The notes: generated by a model from the sequence alone, not told the origin. A stretch of DNA of 64,000 bases from Actinostola sp. cb2023 (GCA_033675265.1 JAUJYZ010000491.1:143145-207144), one strand, 5' to 3'; counted from the stretch's first letter, positions 1 through 11,390 are shown. Numbers and translations: made by a program.

Positions 1-190
1 CGAAGAAGAGACATAATGTTTCTAAAGTCGAATGTGAGGGAGCTTTAAGCACGGACTTTAGAAGTACTACTGATTCACAATCTCATGTTCGCGTCCCCTG
101 ATAGAATTTATACGCGACCGTTGGGAAACGAGACTGACATGTACACTTTAAAGAATGCGGTTCCTTACAGTTTACGGGATCTCAAATATA

Positions 191-1503
191 CAGCAGATTC
201 AGGTCGAGCGTTTAACGGCGACGTTTGTAGCGATCGTACCCTGCTAGCAGAGTTTCCTCTTTGGTCAATGGTTTTGTATTTATCTTTTGCTGTATAGGCT
301 TTTGCTTCTGTTTCTTGGTCGTCCGAGAGAAAACTCTGCCAGGATTCGCCACATTTCTCGTTGAGCATGCGCGACGGTTTCTTCCAAATTCTTGGAGATA
401 GAAACTGGTTTAAACCGGTTTACAGACGCACGCATAAAATAAACATGTTTCATCTGGCTATAAATGAGCCCACGGTATGCGCACGCAGAGTCTAATGAAT
501 TGCCGCTGGTTAGAATATTGAGCCTTCGTTACCAAACAAATATGGCGTACGTCCACTGATTCGAAATGTTATTTCGATGGAGCTGTTGTTTCACGTAGAG
601 GAATATTAGAGAGGCTGTCAATACATCAAGAACTAGCAATCAAGGTGGGAATGTGTTTGGATGTTTACCAGTTTATACGGCGGTTCGAATAAAACATCGC
701 AGTCGGTCAGTGGACAATCGTTTCCCAACTGGCAAATCCTCTAGCTATCGTTATAACTTTGCTGACCAAATAGAAGAATGTACTAATCTAGGAATAAAGT
801 ATTGTAAAAAAGACTTTACTGATTACCGTTAGTCAACTATGCATTGTCGTCGCTACGCAACCCATGACGTAACCGTCGCGCATGCTCAACGAGAAATGTG
901 TCGAATCCTGGCAGAGTTTTCTCTCGGACGATCAAGAAACAGAAGCAAAAGCCTATACAGCAAAAGATAAATACAAAACCATTGACCAAAGAGGAAACTC
1001 TGCTAGCAGGGTATAGCGATCGTTGTGACAGTTTGAATGTTACGTTGTCAAGTGAAATGCCAGACGTTTCTAGGTGACGGGGACGATGTTTCTCTTAGAA
1101 AACACCGTTGAACTAAAGCCAAAATTATTACAAAAAATGCGTTTTTCCGGCTGTAAATGCAATACGATAAACATTCACTGAAAGGTTGTTTTGCATAAAA
1201 TCTATTCAAAGCTAATTAGCCGAAAGATGTTTTAATACCTCTTGAGAAAAACTAAACAACACAATCTTGTCACTGATACCGACTCTCAAATCGGACGACA
1301 AGGTCTTTCCAGATACGATCTTCCTTTGCTATTTAGTCTTCACATTTGAAACAAATAACTTTTCGACTTCAACGTTTTTTTCTGATACAAACATCGTCCC
1401 CGTCACCTAGAAACGTCTGGCATTTCACTTGCCAACGTAACATTCAAACTGTCACAAAGGTCGCGACAAACGTCGCCGTTAAACGCTCAACCTGAATCTG
1501 CTG
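191..1503. repeat. Compound foldback element with three nested inverted repeats
   Basis: Three sets of complementary arms can be read directly. 191-232 pairs with 1458-1503. 226-384 pairs with 866-1020. 1025-1085 pairs with 1390-1460. Together they would fold into a multi-branched structure rather than a simple hairpin. Short open frames in the arms (for example 165-368 on the minus strand and its mirror at 870-1015) are by-products of the repeat and look non-coding. No transposase was recognised. This is probably a non-autonomous foldback-type DNA transposon, or two elements nested in each other; target-site duplications were not resolved. Confidence 0.6.
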
Positions 1504-1834
1504 TAAGGTAAAGTGAATGTGGCATTATTCTCTATTTCAAGTAGTTTTGTTTCGATCGAAATTGAATCTTTCAAATCCAGTACAGTGTAGGGATACGTGA
1601 TCAAGCTGTACATATCTTGTATTCATCAAGTTTTGACAGTTGTGACACGTCAATTTTCAAACCGGAAGAAATTCTTATTGGCTAATATTGTGGGGGAACT
1701 TCACGAAGGTCATAAGGGGCGGAACAGGTTTTGTATAGCATTGGTGTCAGGCTCACCTTTTCCACTTCCCTTTCCTTTCCCCTCCTCCTCTTCCTCCCCT
1801 TTGAGCCTGAAACTCAGGTTAGTACACATCTAAA
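1504..1834. other. No recognisable gene
   Basis: AT-rich DNA with a pyrimidine-rich tract near 1755-1800. No splice-bounded exon, RNA gene or conserved protein segment was recognised. Confidence 0.5.
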
Positions 1835-1923
1835 TACAGCGATTTGCAAAAATTATGTAAAATCCCAATGTATCGATATATCAATATATAATAATTTGCA
1901 TAATCCTAATTCTTTGATTTTAT

Positions 1924-2040
1924 AAACTAATTGTGATTATGAGACGGCAATACCACAAAATATTGACGGCTAGTTGGGAGAAAATATATTCCGTATTGGG
2001 CGGAGTCGCGGTATTGCCGTCTCAAAATCACAATTAGTTT
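1924..2040. repeat. Left hairpin of YR element 1
   Basis: Arms 1924-1954 and 2010-2040 are reverse complements with one mismatch, around a loop of about 55 bases. The stem lies immediately next to the left short inverted repeat of the YR unit. Confidence 0.8.
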
Positions 2041-2272
2041 TGTATCACGATTCAGCGCTTTTTGCAGGGAAAAAATCCAATAAATCTCTTATTTGGATCA
2101 GATCATTTCTTAAATTCTCAATTCATGCATCCATGACGTCAGTGTTAGCGTCAGCGTCTTTGGTCGAAAAAAGTTTTCGCTTTTTTTCCGCTGTTTTCTC
2201 AATTTTCAGTGAACTTTAAAATGTTTTCTTGCCGGGTTTTTCTACATCAAATTAAAAACAATTAAAGCAAAA

Positions 2273-3680
2273 ATGGAGGACATCGAAGAAATGCCAAACT
2301 TCGAGATTTTTCAGACTCAAAATTTTGAGAGCGAACTTATTGCTGCATGTATTTCAGCGGAAAATACTGCAACAATTGACAACAATCAAGAGAAACCTGA
2401 GAAAAACGACACCGAGAAAACTGCTACAAACGCGGAAAAAAGGGTCGAGAAAAGGAAGACAAGTATCGTATTGCTAGAAGATGAAGAAATTGAAGCATTT
2501 CAGGATAAACAAAAGGCAAAGAATACGATAAAGGGCACTGAAGTGGCGCTTCGCCGGTTTCAAAGTTGGCATCACGAGCGTTACGACGAAGAGCTAATTC
2601 TAGCAACTTTAAACAAAACAAAGGCAAGCCAGCTCCTGAAACATTTTTTTCTGGAAATCAGAGACACCAGAAAAGAAAGCTTAGGCGAAGAATATGAGCC
2701 ATCGACGCTTCAAACTTACAGGAACGGTCTCAGAAGATATTTCTTAGAGAGAAGAGACGGCGACAGCTTTGATATTGGAGAGGAAGGACGAAGACTTGAA
2801 GAAAAAGCTAGCGTCGAAGAAAAAACAGCTTAAAGCCGCCGGTAAAGGCAACCGACCTTGTCGAGCTGACCCATTAGACGAGAATCAAATAGAAATGTTG
2901 TGGAAAAGTGGTGCAGTTGGCCTGAAATCTCCAAGGCAGCTTTTACACCTAGTGTGGTGGAATAATACACGGATGCTTGGTATGAGAGGGAGAGACGAGC
3001 AACTTAACTGCAAACTGCACGACTTTAAAGATAAAGGTAACTACTTCGAGTATACAGAGAGATCAACAAAAACAAGAACCGGTGAAACAGACGATCTGAA
3101 GGCGAAGCGAAAGTACAACAACAAGATTTTCAAAGGAAGCGGCGACGAGAGAGACCCTTACCTTGCTCTTGAGTCCTACCTCAGACACAGACCCGAAGGG
3201 CCAGGAGTTGATGCATTCTACCTGCAGCCGATTGACAACCCTAAAGGCACCATATGGTACAAAACCTTGGCTCTGAAGAGGGACGGACTTGGCAATATAA
3301 TGAAGAGAATGGCAGAAACTGCTGGCATCCAACATGAAGGAAACTTCACGAATACGTCGGGGAGAAAAACAGCCATCCAAAGTCTTCGCGGCCATTTCGA
3401 TCCATTGGCCATCTCAGAGCTAACTGGGCATGCGAATCCGAACTCCATACAATCCTACAGCCACAACTCAATGAATACCCAGAGAGCAATGTTTGACAGA
3501 CTGGCAAACTCGTCAACTGTTTACAGCAGCAGCGCATCCACAGTCGTGCTTCCAGTCGTGCAGACTTACAGAGATTCGAGAGCTGTCGAACACGAAGAAC
3601 ACCGCGTGCTCTCCAACCTGTTGAGCAGTTCAACATTGAACAATTGTCAGATAAACATTAATTTCCAGAGCGAAAAGTGA
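2273..3680 (+). pseudogene. Crypton/DUF3504-like tyrosine recombinase, frameshifted
   Basis: The gene starts at ATG 2273 and encodes about 470 residues in two frames: 2273-2833, then from about 2772 to 3680, so there is one small indel near 2772-2777. The second half has the DUF3504 signature seen in KIAA1958/QRICH1/ZMYM-like proteins and Crypton transposases: a first-arginine box (NNTRMLGMRGRDE), a box reading NTSGRKT, and ELTGHANPNSIQSYSH with the nucleophile tyrosine. The family box is normally NHSGRKT. Here the histidine of the H-x-x-R pair is threonine, so the enzyme would be impaired even without the frameshift. The N-terminal third is acidic and rich in Glu and Lys, as is usual for this family. 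The host-protein relatives are transcription-associated, but the hairpin and inverted-repeat context points to a transposon copy. Confidence 0.8.
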
Positions 3681-4098
3681 TTCAGTTATTCTTGAAAAAA
3701 CTGTTTTGTATTTAAACTGTGTTATAGAAAAACTCAAGGAATTTATTGAACTGATTTATCGAGTTTCAGCGGAGAAATGTTCTTTTTCATTCATGACGAA
3801 ATTTAGAAAAACACATTACTTTTTTAGCGACTGTAGAGTGTAGGTCAGTCTTTGCACTATTCTAAAACGTTTATGTCATTATAAAGCTCAATTATGTAAA
3901 CTTACCTTCAGAAGGGAAGTTTTTAACTCATGTCAGAGCCAGAGGCGTAGATGTTTGGAAATAAATACGTCTACATTGTGAAGTCAACTTCAAATAAATT
4001 CAGTTGAGATAAACAATTTCATTGCACGTAAATTTATGCTTGCTGCTATTGGCTAAGAGAACAATTGCCTGTCAAAAGTGCACCAATCACGCGCGGTA

Positions 4099-4140
4099 AT
4101 TTTGAGACGTCAATACCACAAAATATTGACGTCTCAAAAT
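4099..4140. repeat. Right hairpin of YR element 1
   Basis: 17-bp arms at 4099-4115 and 4124-4140 are perfect reverse complements with an 8-base loop. The left arm and loop repeat the core of the left hairpin in direct orientation. Confidence 0.8.
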
Positions 4141-4505
4141 AAAACAAAGTGACTTGAAAATCGTGATACTAGCTATTATTAAACCTGAATCTAAACCCAA
4201 GTAATCTTTGTAGTATGTATGTGAAAAATCAATTGAAAAAATGGAACTTTAGAGGGTTTATTCATCAATTTTATGATGGAAATTACCCACAATGCACCCG
4301 ATATATTGATATATTGATATATTAGATTTTTACAGAATATTTGCAAATCGCTGTATGCATATATCTCAATGTAATTATAAGTGAGCACAATAAAGTTGTT
4401 ACCTAGTGGTGAAACGAATCAGGTCGGAAGTACAACTAAACTGACAGCACGACAAGATTGCGCGACAAACACCACAGGAAGCCCGTCATAGCCGGAAACT
4501 GAAAT

Positions 4506-4683
4506 ACAGTAGAAACCCGCTAACTCGAACTCGGTTAACTCGAGCTCCCAACTAACTTGAGCTAATTTTATTTTTCCTTGACTCAAATAAGGGTCAAATT
4601 TACCCTGTTAACTCGAACCCCCGCTAACTCGAACAGTTTTCCATTTCCCTTCGAGTTCGAGTTAGTGGGGTTACTATTCTACC
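4506..4683. mobile_element. Pogo/Tigger-like MITE
   Basis: The ends are imperfect inverted repeats. The left end reads CAGTAGAAACCCGCTAACTC, and the right end is the reverse complement of a similar sequence finishing at about 4680. The interior repeats TAACTCGA several times. A TA dinucleotide flanks each end. TIRs starting CAGT with TA duplications are typical of pogo/Tigger elements; the family call is inference. Confidence 0.6.
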
Positions 4684-6514
4684 CCCTAAACAATAACAAC
4701 TGTTTATTTGTACTCTGATGTTTTGACAATGAGTAATATATGTGGGCTGCCGACTGCTTGGTCAACGTGTTTAAAATAGTCGGAAAAAAAAAAAATAAAG
4801 ACGCATTATTATTATTTATTATTATTAGCATATCAGATTTAAAAAGTTCGAGAAAACTAACCAGGATCGTAAATAATCAGGCTTAGATGTATCGTTGTCT
4901 TCTTTCTATTCTTACCTGCTATTGCAAGGGCGGATACCGGAGATGGGTCCAGGGGGTGAGGACCCCCTCATTCGGTCCTTTTTTGTCAGCATGCATGCGG
5001 CACATGCATAAAGCTGAATTATTTCACCTTGTCCCACCTGTCATTGTTCAGAAAGACAGCTTGTGACGTACGGCAATGTAGAGTGCGTCTGCGTTTATGA
5101 TTTTGACAAACGTGAAGAGGCTCATTGGTAATGTAAGTTAAAGTATTAGTAAGGCCAACACAAAAGAGGTTATTTCTACAGTCAATCAAACCTACAGCCA
5201 GTTCAATTCATCGATCTTATGCCAATGCATGATCTACTCTACAAGTACATTAACAATTACCGATGGGCAGTAAATTATCGGAGTGTGTTTCGATCGTCCA
5301 TCTGTCTGTCATGCCGGTCATGCCGGTCAATCACCTAACACGATCACATGAGCATAAACGATACTGCCTTGAAGACGGCCGTACGGAGGGACAGCTTCTT
5401 CCAGTGGCAAAACAAGGGCTGATACAGGCAGTTTTGAAAGGGGACGTCATAATATTTAACGCATTTTTGTAAATGATTTTTTGGGAGTTGAGTTAAACTA
5501 ATTGTCATAAGTCGCTTTCCCAAAATTCAAGCTTTGTCCGCAAGTTTTTGTACAGTACCGGTCAGAATTATTAAGAGTGACTTCCTGTAAGAATCGACCA
5601 AATCGTGGCAAAAGTCGAAAATCAATTTTGCTCATATTTGGTATATCGATAGGATATAGTAAGAAACTAAACGGTGCGAAGTTAGTTTTGATAAAAATTA
5701 AATCGTTTCGAAGAAAACAAGGATTTTCATTATAGCCCTATTTACCGCTAAATCAGCTTCTAATTATGCATAGTTTTACTCTAAATATTATCGACTCGCT
5801 TTACAAAACCGTTCTACAAATTAATTTTGAAACATTTTCTCTGTAATATTTAGACATTTCTCTTCCTTCTTGATGAAAACGAAGGCGGGGGGAAATTCTA
5901 AACAAAGGCTATACTTTTCGCATTTGCGAATATCAATTTGTATGGTAAAAACGCGGTAAAGGTTCGGCATGTGCGACTTCTCGAAATAACGTAAACTTTC
6001 ACCCGAAACCTTATTAGACATTTGCCTTTCGAAACATAAAGAGAAATATCTGGGCAAATTACTTTCACGCACCCTACGAGACCCGTTTTTATCCCATAAT
6101 TACTCTAATATTTTCGCTCGGTAACGCAAGCATCAAGAGTCGACTCGTGACATAAATTTGTCAATAATATATCAGAAAATTTGAACAGATCTCAGCTGAA
6201 TTATGGGAAATTGTTCATTTGCTATATTTACATTTAGTTCTATCGGAAGGACGAATATTTCGAAAATAATCCAAAAAAAATCAATGTTATTTTTGAACAG
6301 CTTTTGTATTGCGTGACAGGCCCGACAGCGGATGGAAACTTTTCTCTTCACGATAATTTGGAAAGATGCATGTATGTATCTTAAACACGAGGGCGCACTA
6401 TAAAAGGGCATCGCTCCGCCCACAATTGTTTAAATAATAATGAGTTTCAATATGTCGGACAATGGTTGAACATGACTGAACAACGGGGTAAAATACGCAC
6501 GGTCCAGCGGTGTC
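4684..6514. other. No recognisable gene
   Basis: Contains a short AT microsatellite near 4808-4830 and scattered open frames under 90 codons with no recognisable similarity. Nothing else could be supported. Confidence 0.5.
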
Positions 6515-6661
6515 ATGGCGGCTGTTGATCCTGACAAAGACAGGTTTCACCAACTAGCTAAAGAAGAAATAGACGAAATAATAGCAGGTACTCAGCCTAA
6601 AATGACTGTTCGTCAAACTCGTTGTGGAGTTTCAGTGATGAAAGGTAAAAAACGAACCTAA
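6515..6661 (+). CDS. Short ORF, possible first exon of a DUF3504/YR-like protein
   Basis: A 48-codon frame begins at ATG 6515 in a good context (TCATGG) and begins MAAVDPDKDRF. It contains DEIIAGTQPKMTVRQTRCGV, which resembles the N-terminal start of animal DUF3504/QRICH1-like proteins, where an acidic helix is followed by a basic stretch and a conserved W/C-G-V segment. GTAAAA directly after AAAG (near 6643) could be a splice donor. The frame stops at 6661, exactly where Helentron copy 1 begins, so the rest of the gene may have been displaced or lost. Function is unproven, and it could be a chance frame. Confidence 0.35.
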   Translation: MAAVDPDKDRFHQLAKEEIDEIIAGTQPKMTVRQTRCGVSVMKGKKRT

Positions 6662-7584
6662 TTACTCGGGCCTATCCACAGGAAGCCCGAGTTATAAATT
6701 GGGCTTTCTTTTTCTTCGTCGGTCACAAAATGGACAAATCGTCATGACAGCGCATGCGCTCGGTCGTATATCGCAGGCTCATATCGCAGGCTCATACGAG
6801 ACGTGCACGTTTGACTCATTCGACGAAGGAATACTTCTGTGACTGTGGCGGAGTCGTTTGAAAAAGTTCGATATTCCTCTTTCGGACAAAGCTCATGACA
6901 TCGTCGATAACTAAAATGATGTATCGCTTGCTGTTAGACACGCTCTTCTCACTTACAAATGCACACGCTGTTCGTGGTAGGCCCACACTAAAAGAAGACA
7001 AGCGTTTTCGAAACGGGTCGGTCCACGAACTCAAAGAGCTACAAATCAATACAAATGAGCTACAAAATAACATAAATATGAACATTATGAACTCAAATAA
7101 GAACTCATCTGAGAACTGCATAGCTATGCACAGTGTATTACACAACACGAAGCCTGATGAACTGAAGTTTGACGACAAAAAGCAAACAGATATCTTGAAG
7201 AAAGGTGAGAACTTCAAAGCGGCCATGATAGAATCGTACGAACTATATAAAGCTAGTACTGAATCAATATTACAAGATTGTCAACAACAGCTTACTATTG
7301 TAGAGACGAATTCAAATGTTCGCATCCAGGCTAACCTTTGTAGTGAAAATGTTCATGATGACTCGTCAATTAATGAAATAAATGAGTTTAGATCTCGACG
7401 TGCAATGTTTGTTTCTTGTATTGAAAAAACTGTGCCAGCATCGTCACAGTTTCATCATATTGTCAATAATATACGTATTGCTCGACGTGACTGCTATAGA
7501 CCTATTCCCAGTACTATAAAAAGACAGTCTTTTAGAAAGATCACTTACCGCTCTATTCATATTGTCTCCAAAAGAAGAAAGAAA

Positions 7585-9016
7585 ATCAATCAATCAATCA
7601 ATCAAAGCTTTTATTTTACAACGGAGTCTCTTCAATACAATATGATTGGTCTCCCAGAGAGCCGTATATATAGATATAAATAATATTTTACAATAAGTTA
7701 AAAAGGTTCTATTTACATATCATATATTATTAATAATAAATTACATGTATTATTAAAGTACAACTTATATATAATGAAATATAATTATTAATTTTATAAA
7801 TAACAATACAAATCTACATTATAAGCTTACTAAATAAATCTTTGTTTTCTAATTGTGCTTTAAAAGTAATTGTGCTATGCTGGACACGCGCCTCAGCAGG
7901 GATTTTATTCCAGAGTACAGTACAGAACCTCTATAGTGGAAGGTACATTTCCCTGCCTTTGATTTAGGTCTAGGGATATGTAAATTTGAAGATGAATTTC
8001 TCAGGTTATACGAATGTATATCCGTAGTAGAGGTAAAAATATCCTTTAAATAGGAGGGTGATAAATCAGTATATATTTTATACATAATTATTGCTAATTT
8101 TCTGGTTCGTCTGTACTCCAATTTTTCCCAACCCAGCTCATCCAATAAGACCTTAGATCGTGTTTCATAATTTTTCTGCTTAATGATTCTAGCTGATCTA
8201 TTTTGTAGCCGTTGAAGCTTGTCAGACATTCCTTTACTAGTGGAATCCCAAATAGAGCTACAATAATCAAAGTAGGGGAGAATTAGTGCTCTATACATAC
8301 ACAACCGTGTTTCAAGTGGTAAGATTGAGCCTAGGCGCTTTAATATAGCTAGACCTGTTGTGATTTTCTTTGAGATCAAAAGAATGTGTGAAGTCCAGGT
8401 TAGGTTTTGATCAATCAGAAGTCCTAACGATTTATATTCAGTTTTTCTCTCCAGTGGCACATCGTCTGCCTTAATATTAAAAGTATTTGGTACTTGAGCG
8501 AGTTTAAACTGACTCCCTATGAGCATGTATTTGGTTTTTTTGACATTTAAAGTTAATTTATTAGCTCTAAGCCAAGTTTGGATTTGGTCCAGATCATGAT
8601 TCATTTGAGTTTGAAGCACATGCGGATCTTCTGTTGATGTAGTTAATGTAGTATCATCAGCATACATCCTTGGCGTGGAGAAAAGGTTACATGCAGGGAG
8701 ATCATTAATGTAAAGAATAAATAATAACGGGCCTAATATTGATCCTTGGGGGATTCCACATGTAAGAGTAGAAAAGTCTGACATAACTCCATCAATTATA
8801 GTTTTCTGTTTACGTTCATCAAGATAGGAATTGAACCAATCTAGGGTTGTAGAGGTAACCCCATATGATATGAGCTTTTGTAGCAGAATAGAATGATTCA
8901 TAGTATCAAAAGCTTTCTTGAGGTCCAGGAAAATTACGCCATTAAGTTTGTTGTTATCTATATTCCTAAGCCATTCATTTGTAGTTTCGAGTAAGGTTGT
9001 TTCAGTGCTATACATT
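7585..9016 (-). mobile_element. 5'-truncated CR1/L2-type non-LTR retrotransposon
   Basis: Inserted in antisense inside Helentron copy 1, as shown by the uninterrupted sequence of copy 2 around 12285-12300. The plus-strand left boundary is a run of ATCA repeats at 7587-7606, which is the 3' microsatellite tail of the minus-strand element. The right boundary is where Helentron sequence resumes at about 9016. Simple-repeat tails and 5' truncation are usual for CR1/L2-clade insertions. Confidence 0.75.
7849..9012 (-). pseudogene. Non-LTR reverse transcriptase, C-terminal part
   Basis: About 388 residues of intact RT frame from the element. Visible motifs in order are GVIFLDLKKAFDTMNH (palm motif A), GIPQGSILGPLLFILYINDL (motif B region), RMYADDTTL (YADD catalytic motif C), then LRANKLTLNVKKTKYM and the thumb region, and a C-terminal basic tail. 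This is the usual order for CR1/L2-type RTs. The open frame reaches upstream to 9057 only because it runs antisense through the Helentron. The true element starts near YSTETTLLETTNEW, so the endonuclease domain and the first RT motifs are missing and the copy cannot be autonomous. Confidence 0.85.
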
Positions 9017-9820
9017 GGCTTTACAACGAGTTTTGAAGGAGCCAAATCTACAATCAATGGGTTTTATAGATGAAAACTGTTCTTCAAAGTCCACTACATA
9101 TAAAAGTCTTAATCACAGAAGAAATTTCTGTCAGTCTGCATTGAGAACAGATATAGAAAAGAATCCTGGTCCTACTCTACTTATTGATCCAAACAAAACA
9201 ATAAGAGCACCTTATAGTCAAGGCAATATTTTAGTATTTGGTCGAAATGCTGGACAACAATGTGTTGCAATGAGTTTGTGTTCTTTGATATACAATAAAA
9301 GACAACCAACAACCTCCCAGAGTGACCTGGTGCAAATAATGAATATTGGGAATGAGTTGTAAACAAGCTTATCTCAATCAGCTGGACAGTCATTTTTGAT
9401 GATGACAGAATTACCAACTGCTCACAGTATATGATACAGACTATCAATTTGAATACAGCGAAAGCTACACTGGTAATGTACATGGTGACAGAGCAATAAA
9501 TATTGAGGGTTATACCTACTGCATGCCCATAGATAGAGCTTTTGAATGTCTGTTGAGGGAAAATTATACTTCATTCATATTAACAATAGGATCCATTGCT
9601 GTTGGTATCTACGAAATATGTTGTCCAGTCACTGATTAAACGATATCAGCACAATCACTTTTCTGCCATATATGGTCATATATGTCGTACCTTTTAGGGC
9701 TTGAAATCAACATGGCTTCAAGAGCTCTTTTAATTTATGCGTACCTTTTGGGGTCGTTTTCAAAACCGACCGCCGATCACCCCTACCACTTGGACAAAGA
9801 GAGTACCCCCTACCAACCAA

Positions 9821-9821
<1 letters not shown>

Positions 9822-9862
<41 letters not shown>
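9822..9862. repeat. Poly-C tract, about 41 bases
   Basis: An uninterrupted C run inside the 3' part of Helentron copy 1. Copy 2 lacks it, so it arose after or during divergence of the copies, or its length is an assembly uncertainty. Confidence 0.9.
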
Positions 9863-10083
9863 AGGAAAATATGGCAGTATTTTATGTGGGCATCATAAAC
9901 TATTTATTTTAAAATTAGTTTCATAAATAAAATAACACAAAAGCCTGCATGACTACAATGGGAAGATATCCTAACATCCTTATTCTTGGATGAAAAGCTT
10001 ATGTAGCAATGTTTAGCATTCAACAGCACTTTAATTTGTATTTCACCATTAGAAGCCCGAGTAAACGCTTGTAGAGCGTCTTG

Positions 10084-10528
10084 TTATTATTCAAAACAAG
10101 CACTTTTTGCCGTCGGCCTCGGCTATCAGTCTGTTCTTGTTCGTTGAGTGAAGAAGCTCAGAGCTTAAAAATGATGAATGAAACTTGCCTTGTTTAGTTG
10201 TTATGACTTAAAAACAAAAGATAAATGCTTTATTCGTGTTTTCTTTGTAGAATGGTTGTAATTGGAGTGGTTGTAGAGGAGATATCCAGCAGAAGCGTCG
10301 GAAGATCTAGTTAAATATATTTTTTTCTTTATTTACCGTGATTAATATTATATTTTGAACATTTTACAACTACAGTGTATTCAGTTTGAATAATAAATGG
10401 GTTAGAGACTTCTAGTTCGTGCTTTACCGGCAAATAGACGCACTTGCTGGCTGTAGAATGAACTCGAAATTCTTTATACTGCACTCGGCTACGCCTCGGG
10501 GACAGAAACGGTAAAAGAACTGGGAATG
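10084..10528. other. Between Helentron copy 1 and the next MITE; no supported gene
   Basis: Contains a possible splice acceptor at about 10240-10250, followed by a short frame with in-frame stops. It is not convincing as an exon. Confidence 0.4.
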
Positions 10529-10754
10529 AGTGACAAAATACACCTCACCGGGCGTAGGGAAAGGGTAAAATGTAGTGTCGAACGCGTTCATCACCCCCTA
10601 CCCGCTAAGGCGAAACCTTGACGTGTCATTGTCTTTCAACCGTTTTCAACCGACTTTTTAACCTAAAATGGTTTCGCCTTAGCGGGTAGGGGGTGAACGC
10701 ATTCGACACTACATTTTACCCTTCCCTACGCCCGGTGAGGTGTATTTTGTCACT
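10529..10754. mobile_element. Foldback MITE with about 88-bp arms
   Basis: The left arm from AGTGACAAAATACACC and the right arm ending GGTGTATTTTGTCACT are near-perfect reverse complements for about 88 bases, with a central loop of roughly 50-60 bases. CGGGGACAG also occurs in inverted orientation just outside both arms (about 10497 and 10758), with a short extra stretch on the left, so the full element may start at 10497. No coding capacity. Confidence 0.75.
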
Positions 10755-11390
10755 GCTGTCCCCGACTTTTTTAGGTCACGCCTGTTTTGATGATTTTCAA
10801 CGGTGGATTTTCGTGTTTGGAGATCATTTCTAAATTCGTGGAAAGAGGTAGGGTTATGTTTTGGGGATATTCAGATGTATATATTGTCTATCCAAGCTGT
10901 GATGAGTTTCAATTTTGGATGTAAACCTTTTTTGGAGAAATAAACGCTTGAATTTGTGGCCGTTTGAATTCGTTTTTTCGTGCTTTGATTCCTACCTTGT
11001 CACAGTATACATATGAGGGGAAAACAAATACCCAAAATGATTAAAATGAGCTGAAATTCACTCCAGATGTGAAGAATATATAGTAAAACACACTGTGTTT
11101 GTTTTAGTGAACTTTATTCAGAATTTTCAGAGAAATTGTGTTTTTAGGTTTTTCAATAAAACTGATTGGCAAAGCTGCCTTGAGTAGAGCTTGGGCTACC
11201 TGTGGTTGAGTTGAGTCAATCCGACTCACCGGCGAAGTTTTTTTGACTCTTTTCAAACTTTACAGCTCCATTTCAAAGAAATAAATCTCTTACGGTGTTA
11301 TATGAAGAGATTTCACGTAGAATAGCGAACGGCTTTGAGCGGTTTGTAATCGTTATATAAATTGGATGGGTTTTCTTGACTTTCTTGTTA

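Larger units (their letters stand above)
1924..4169 (+). mobile_element. YR element 1: hairpin-headed Crypton/DUF3504-like transposon
   Basis: A 31-bp hairpin stem (1924-1954 with 2010-2040) is followed by a unit bounded by 11-bp inverted repeats: GTATCACGATT at 2042-2052 and AATCGTGATAC at 4159-4169. The unit holds a decayed tyrosine-recombinase gene (2273-3680). Just inside the right end is a second hairpin (4099-4115 with 4124-4140). A 28-bp near-identical direct repeat occurs in both hairpins, at 1941-1968 and 4104-4131, differing at one G/T position. Short terminal direct repeats fit the known recombination mechanism of tyrosine recombinases; assigning them as the recombination sites is inference. 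Confidence 0.65.
1835..4355. repeat. Outer inverted repeat flanking YR element 1
   Basis: TACAGCGATTTGCAAA at 1835-1850 is mirrored by the reverse complement at 4340-4355. Further similarity continues inward through a shared AT-rich stretch of repeated ATATATCA-like words (about 1865-1890 and 4300-4322). The simplest reading is an older palindromic MITE into which the YR element later inserted. The arms could also be outer ends of the same element. Confidence 0.5.
6895..9362 (+). pseudogene. Helentron ORF with 2A-like motif and cysteine-protease-like segment, split
   Basis: The frame opens near ATG 6895, runs to about 7585, and resumes at about 9017 after the inserted retrotransposon. The first part is about 230 residues of unrecognised, Lys/Asn-rich sequence. 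The second part has DIEKNPGP at 9150-9173, which fits the D-x-E-x-N-P-G-P consensus of 2A ribosome-skipping peptides. It is followed by FGRNAGQQCVAMSL, which resembles the Cys nucleophile region of papain-fold/OTU or herpes-tegument-N-type proteases found in some animal Helitrons. The frame stops at 9362; copy 2 reads Tyr at that position, so this stop is a point mutation. No catalytic His region is present. The protease call is tentative; the 2A motif is directly visible. Confidence 0.6.
6661..10083 (+). mobile_element. Helentron-type rolling-circle element, copy 1
   Basis: The left end is TTACTCGGGC followed by a stem-loop in which ACTCGGGC pairs with GCCCGAGT. The right end carries GCCCGAGT again (about 10054-10061) and then a small hairpin ending in GCGTCTTGTT. 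An inverted 5' motif, subterminal copies of it and a 3' hairpin next to a T-rich insertion point are the known layout of Helentrons. Copy 2 at 11391-13634 matches along its length. Copy 1 is interrupted at about 7585-9016 by a non-LTR retrotransposon. No Rep/helicase is present, so it is non-autonomous. Confidence 0.7.

Noticed and set aside
1597..1925. Open frames with a Pro/Ser-rich tail
   Set aside because: Caused by a simple CT-rich tract; no conserved sequence.
10240..10320. Possible second exon of the 6515 gene after TTCTTTGTAG
   Set aside because: The only frame resembling a DUF3504 continuation contains two stop codons, and the resemblance is weak.
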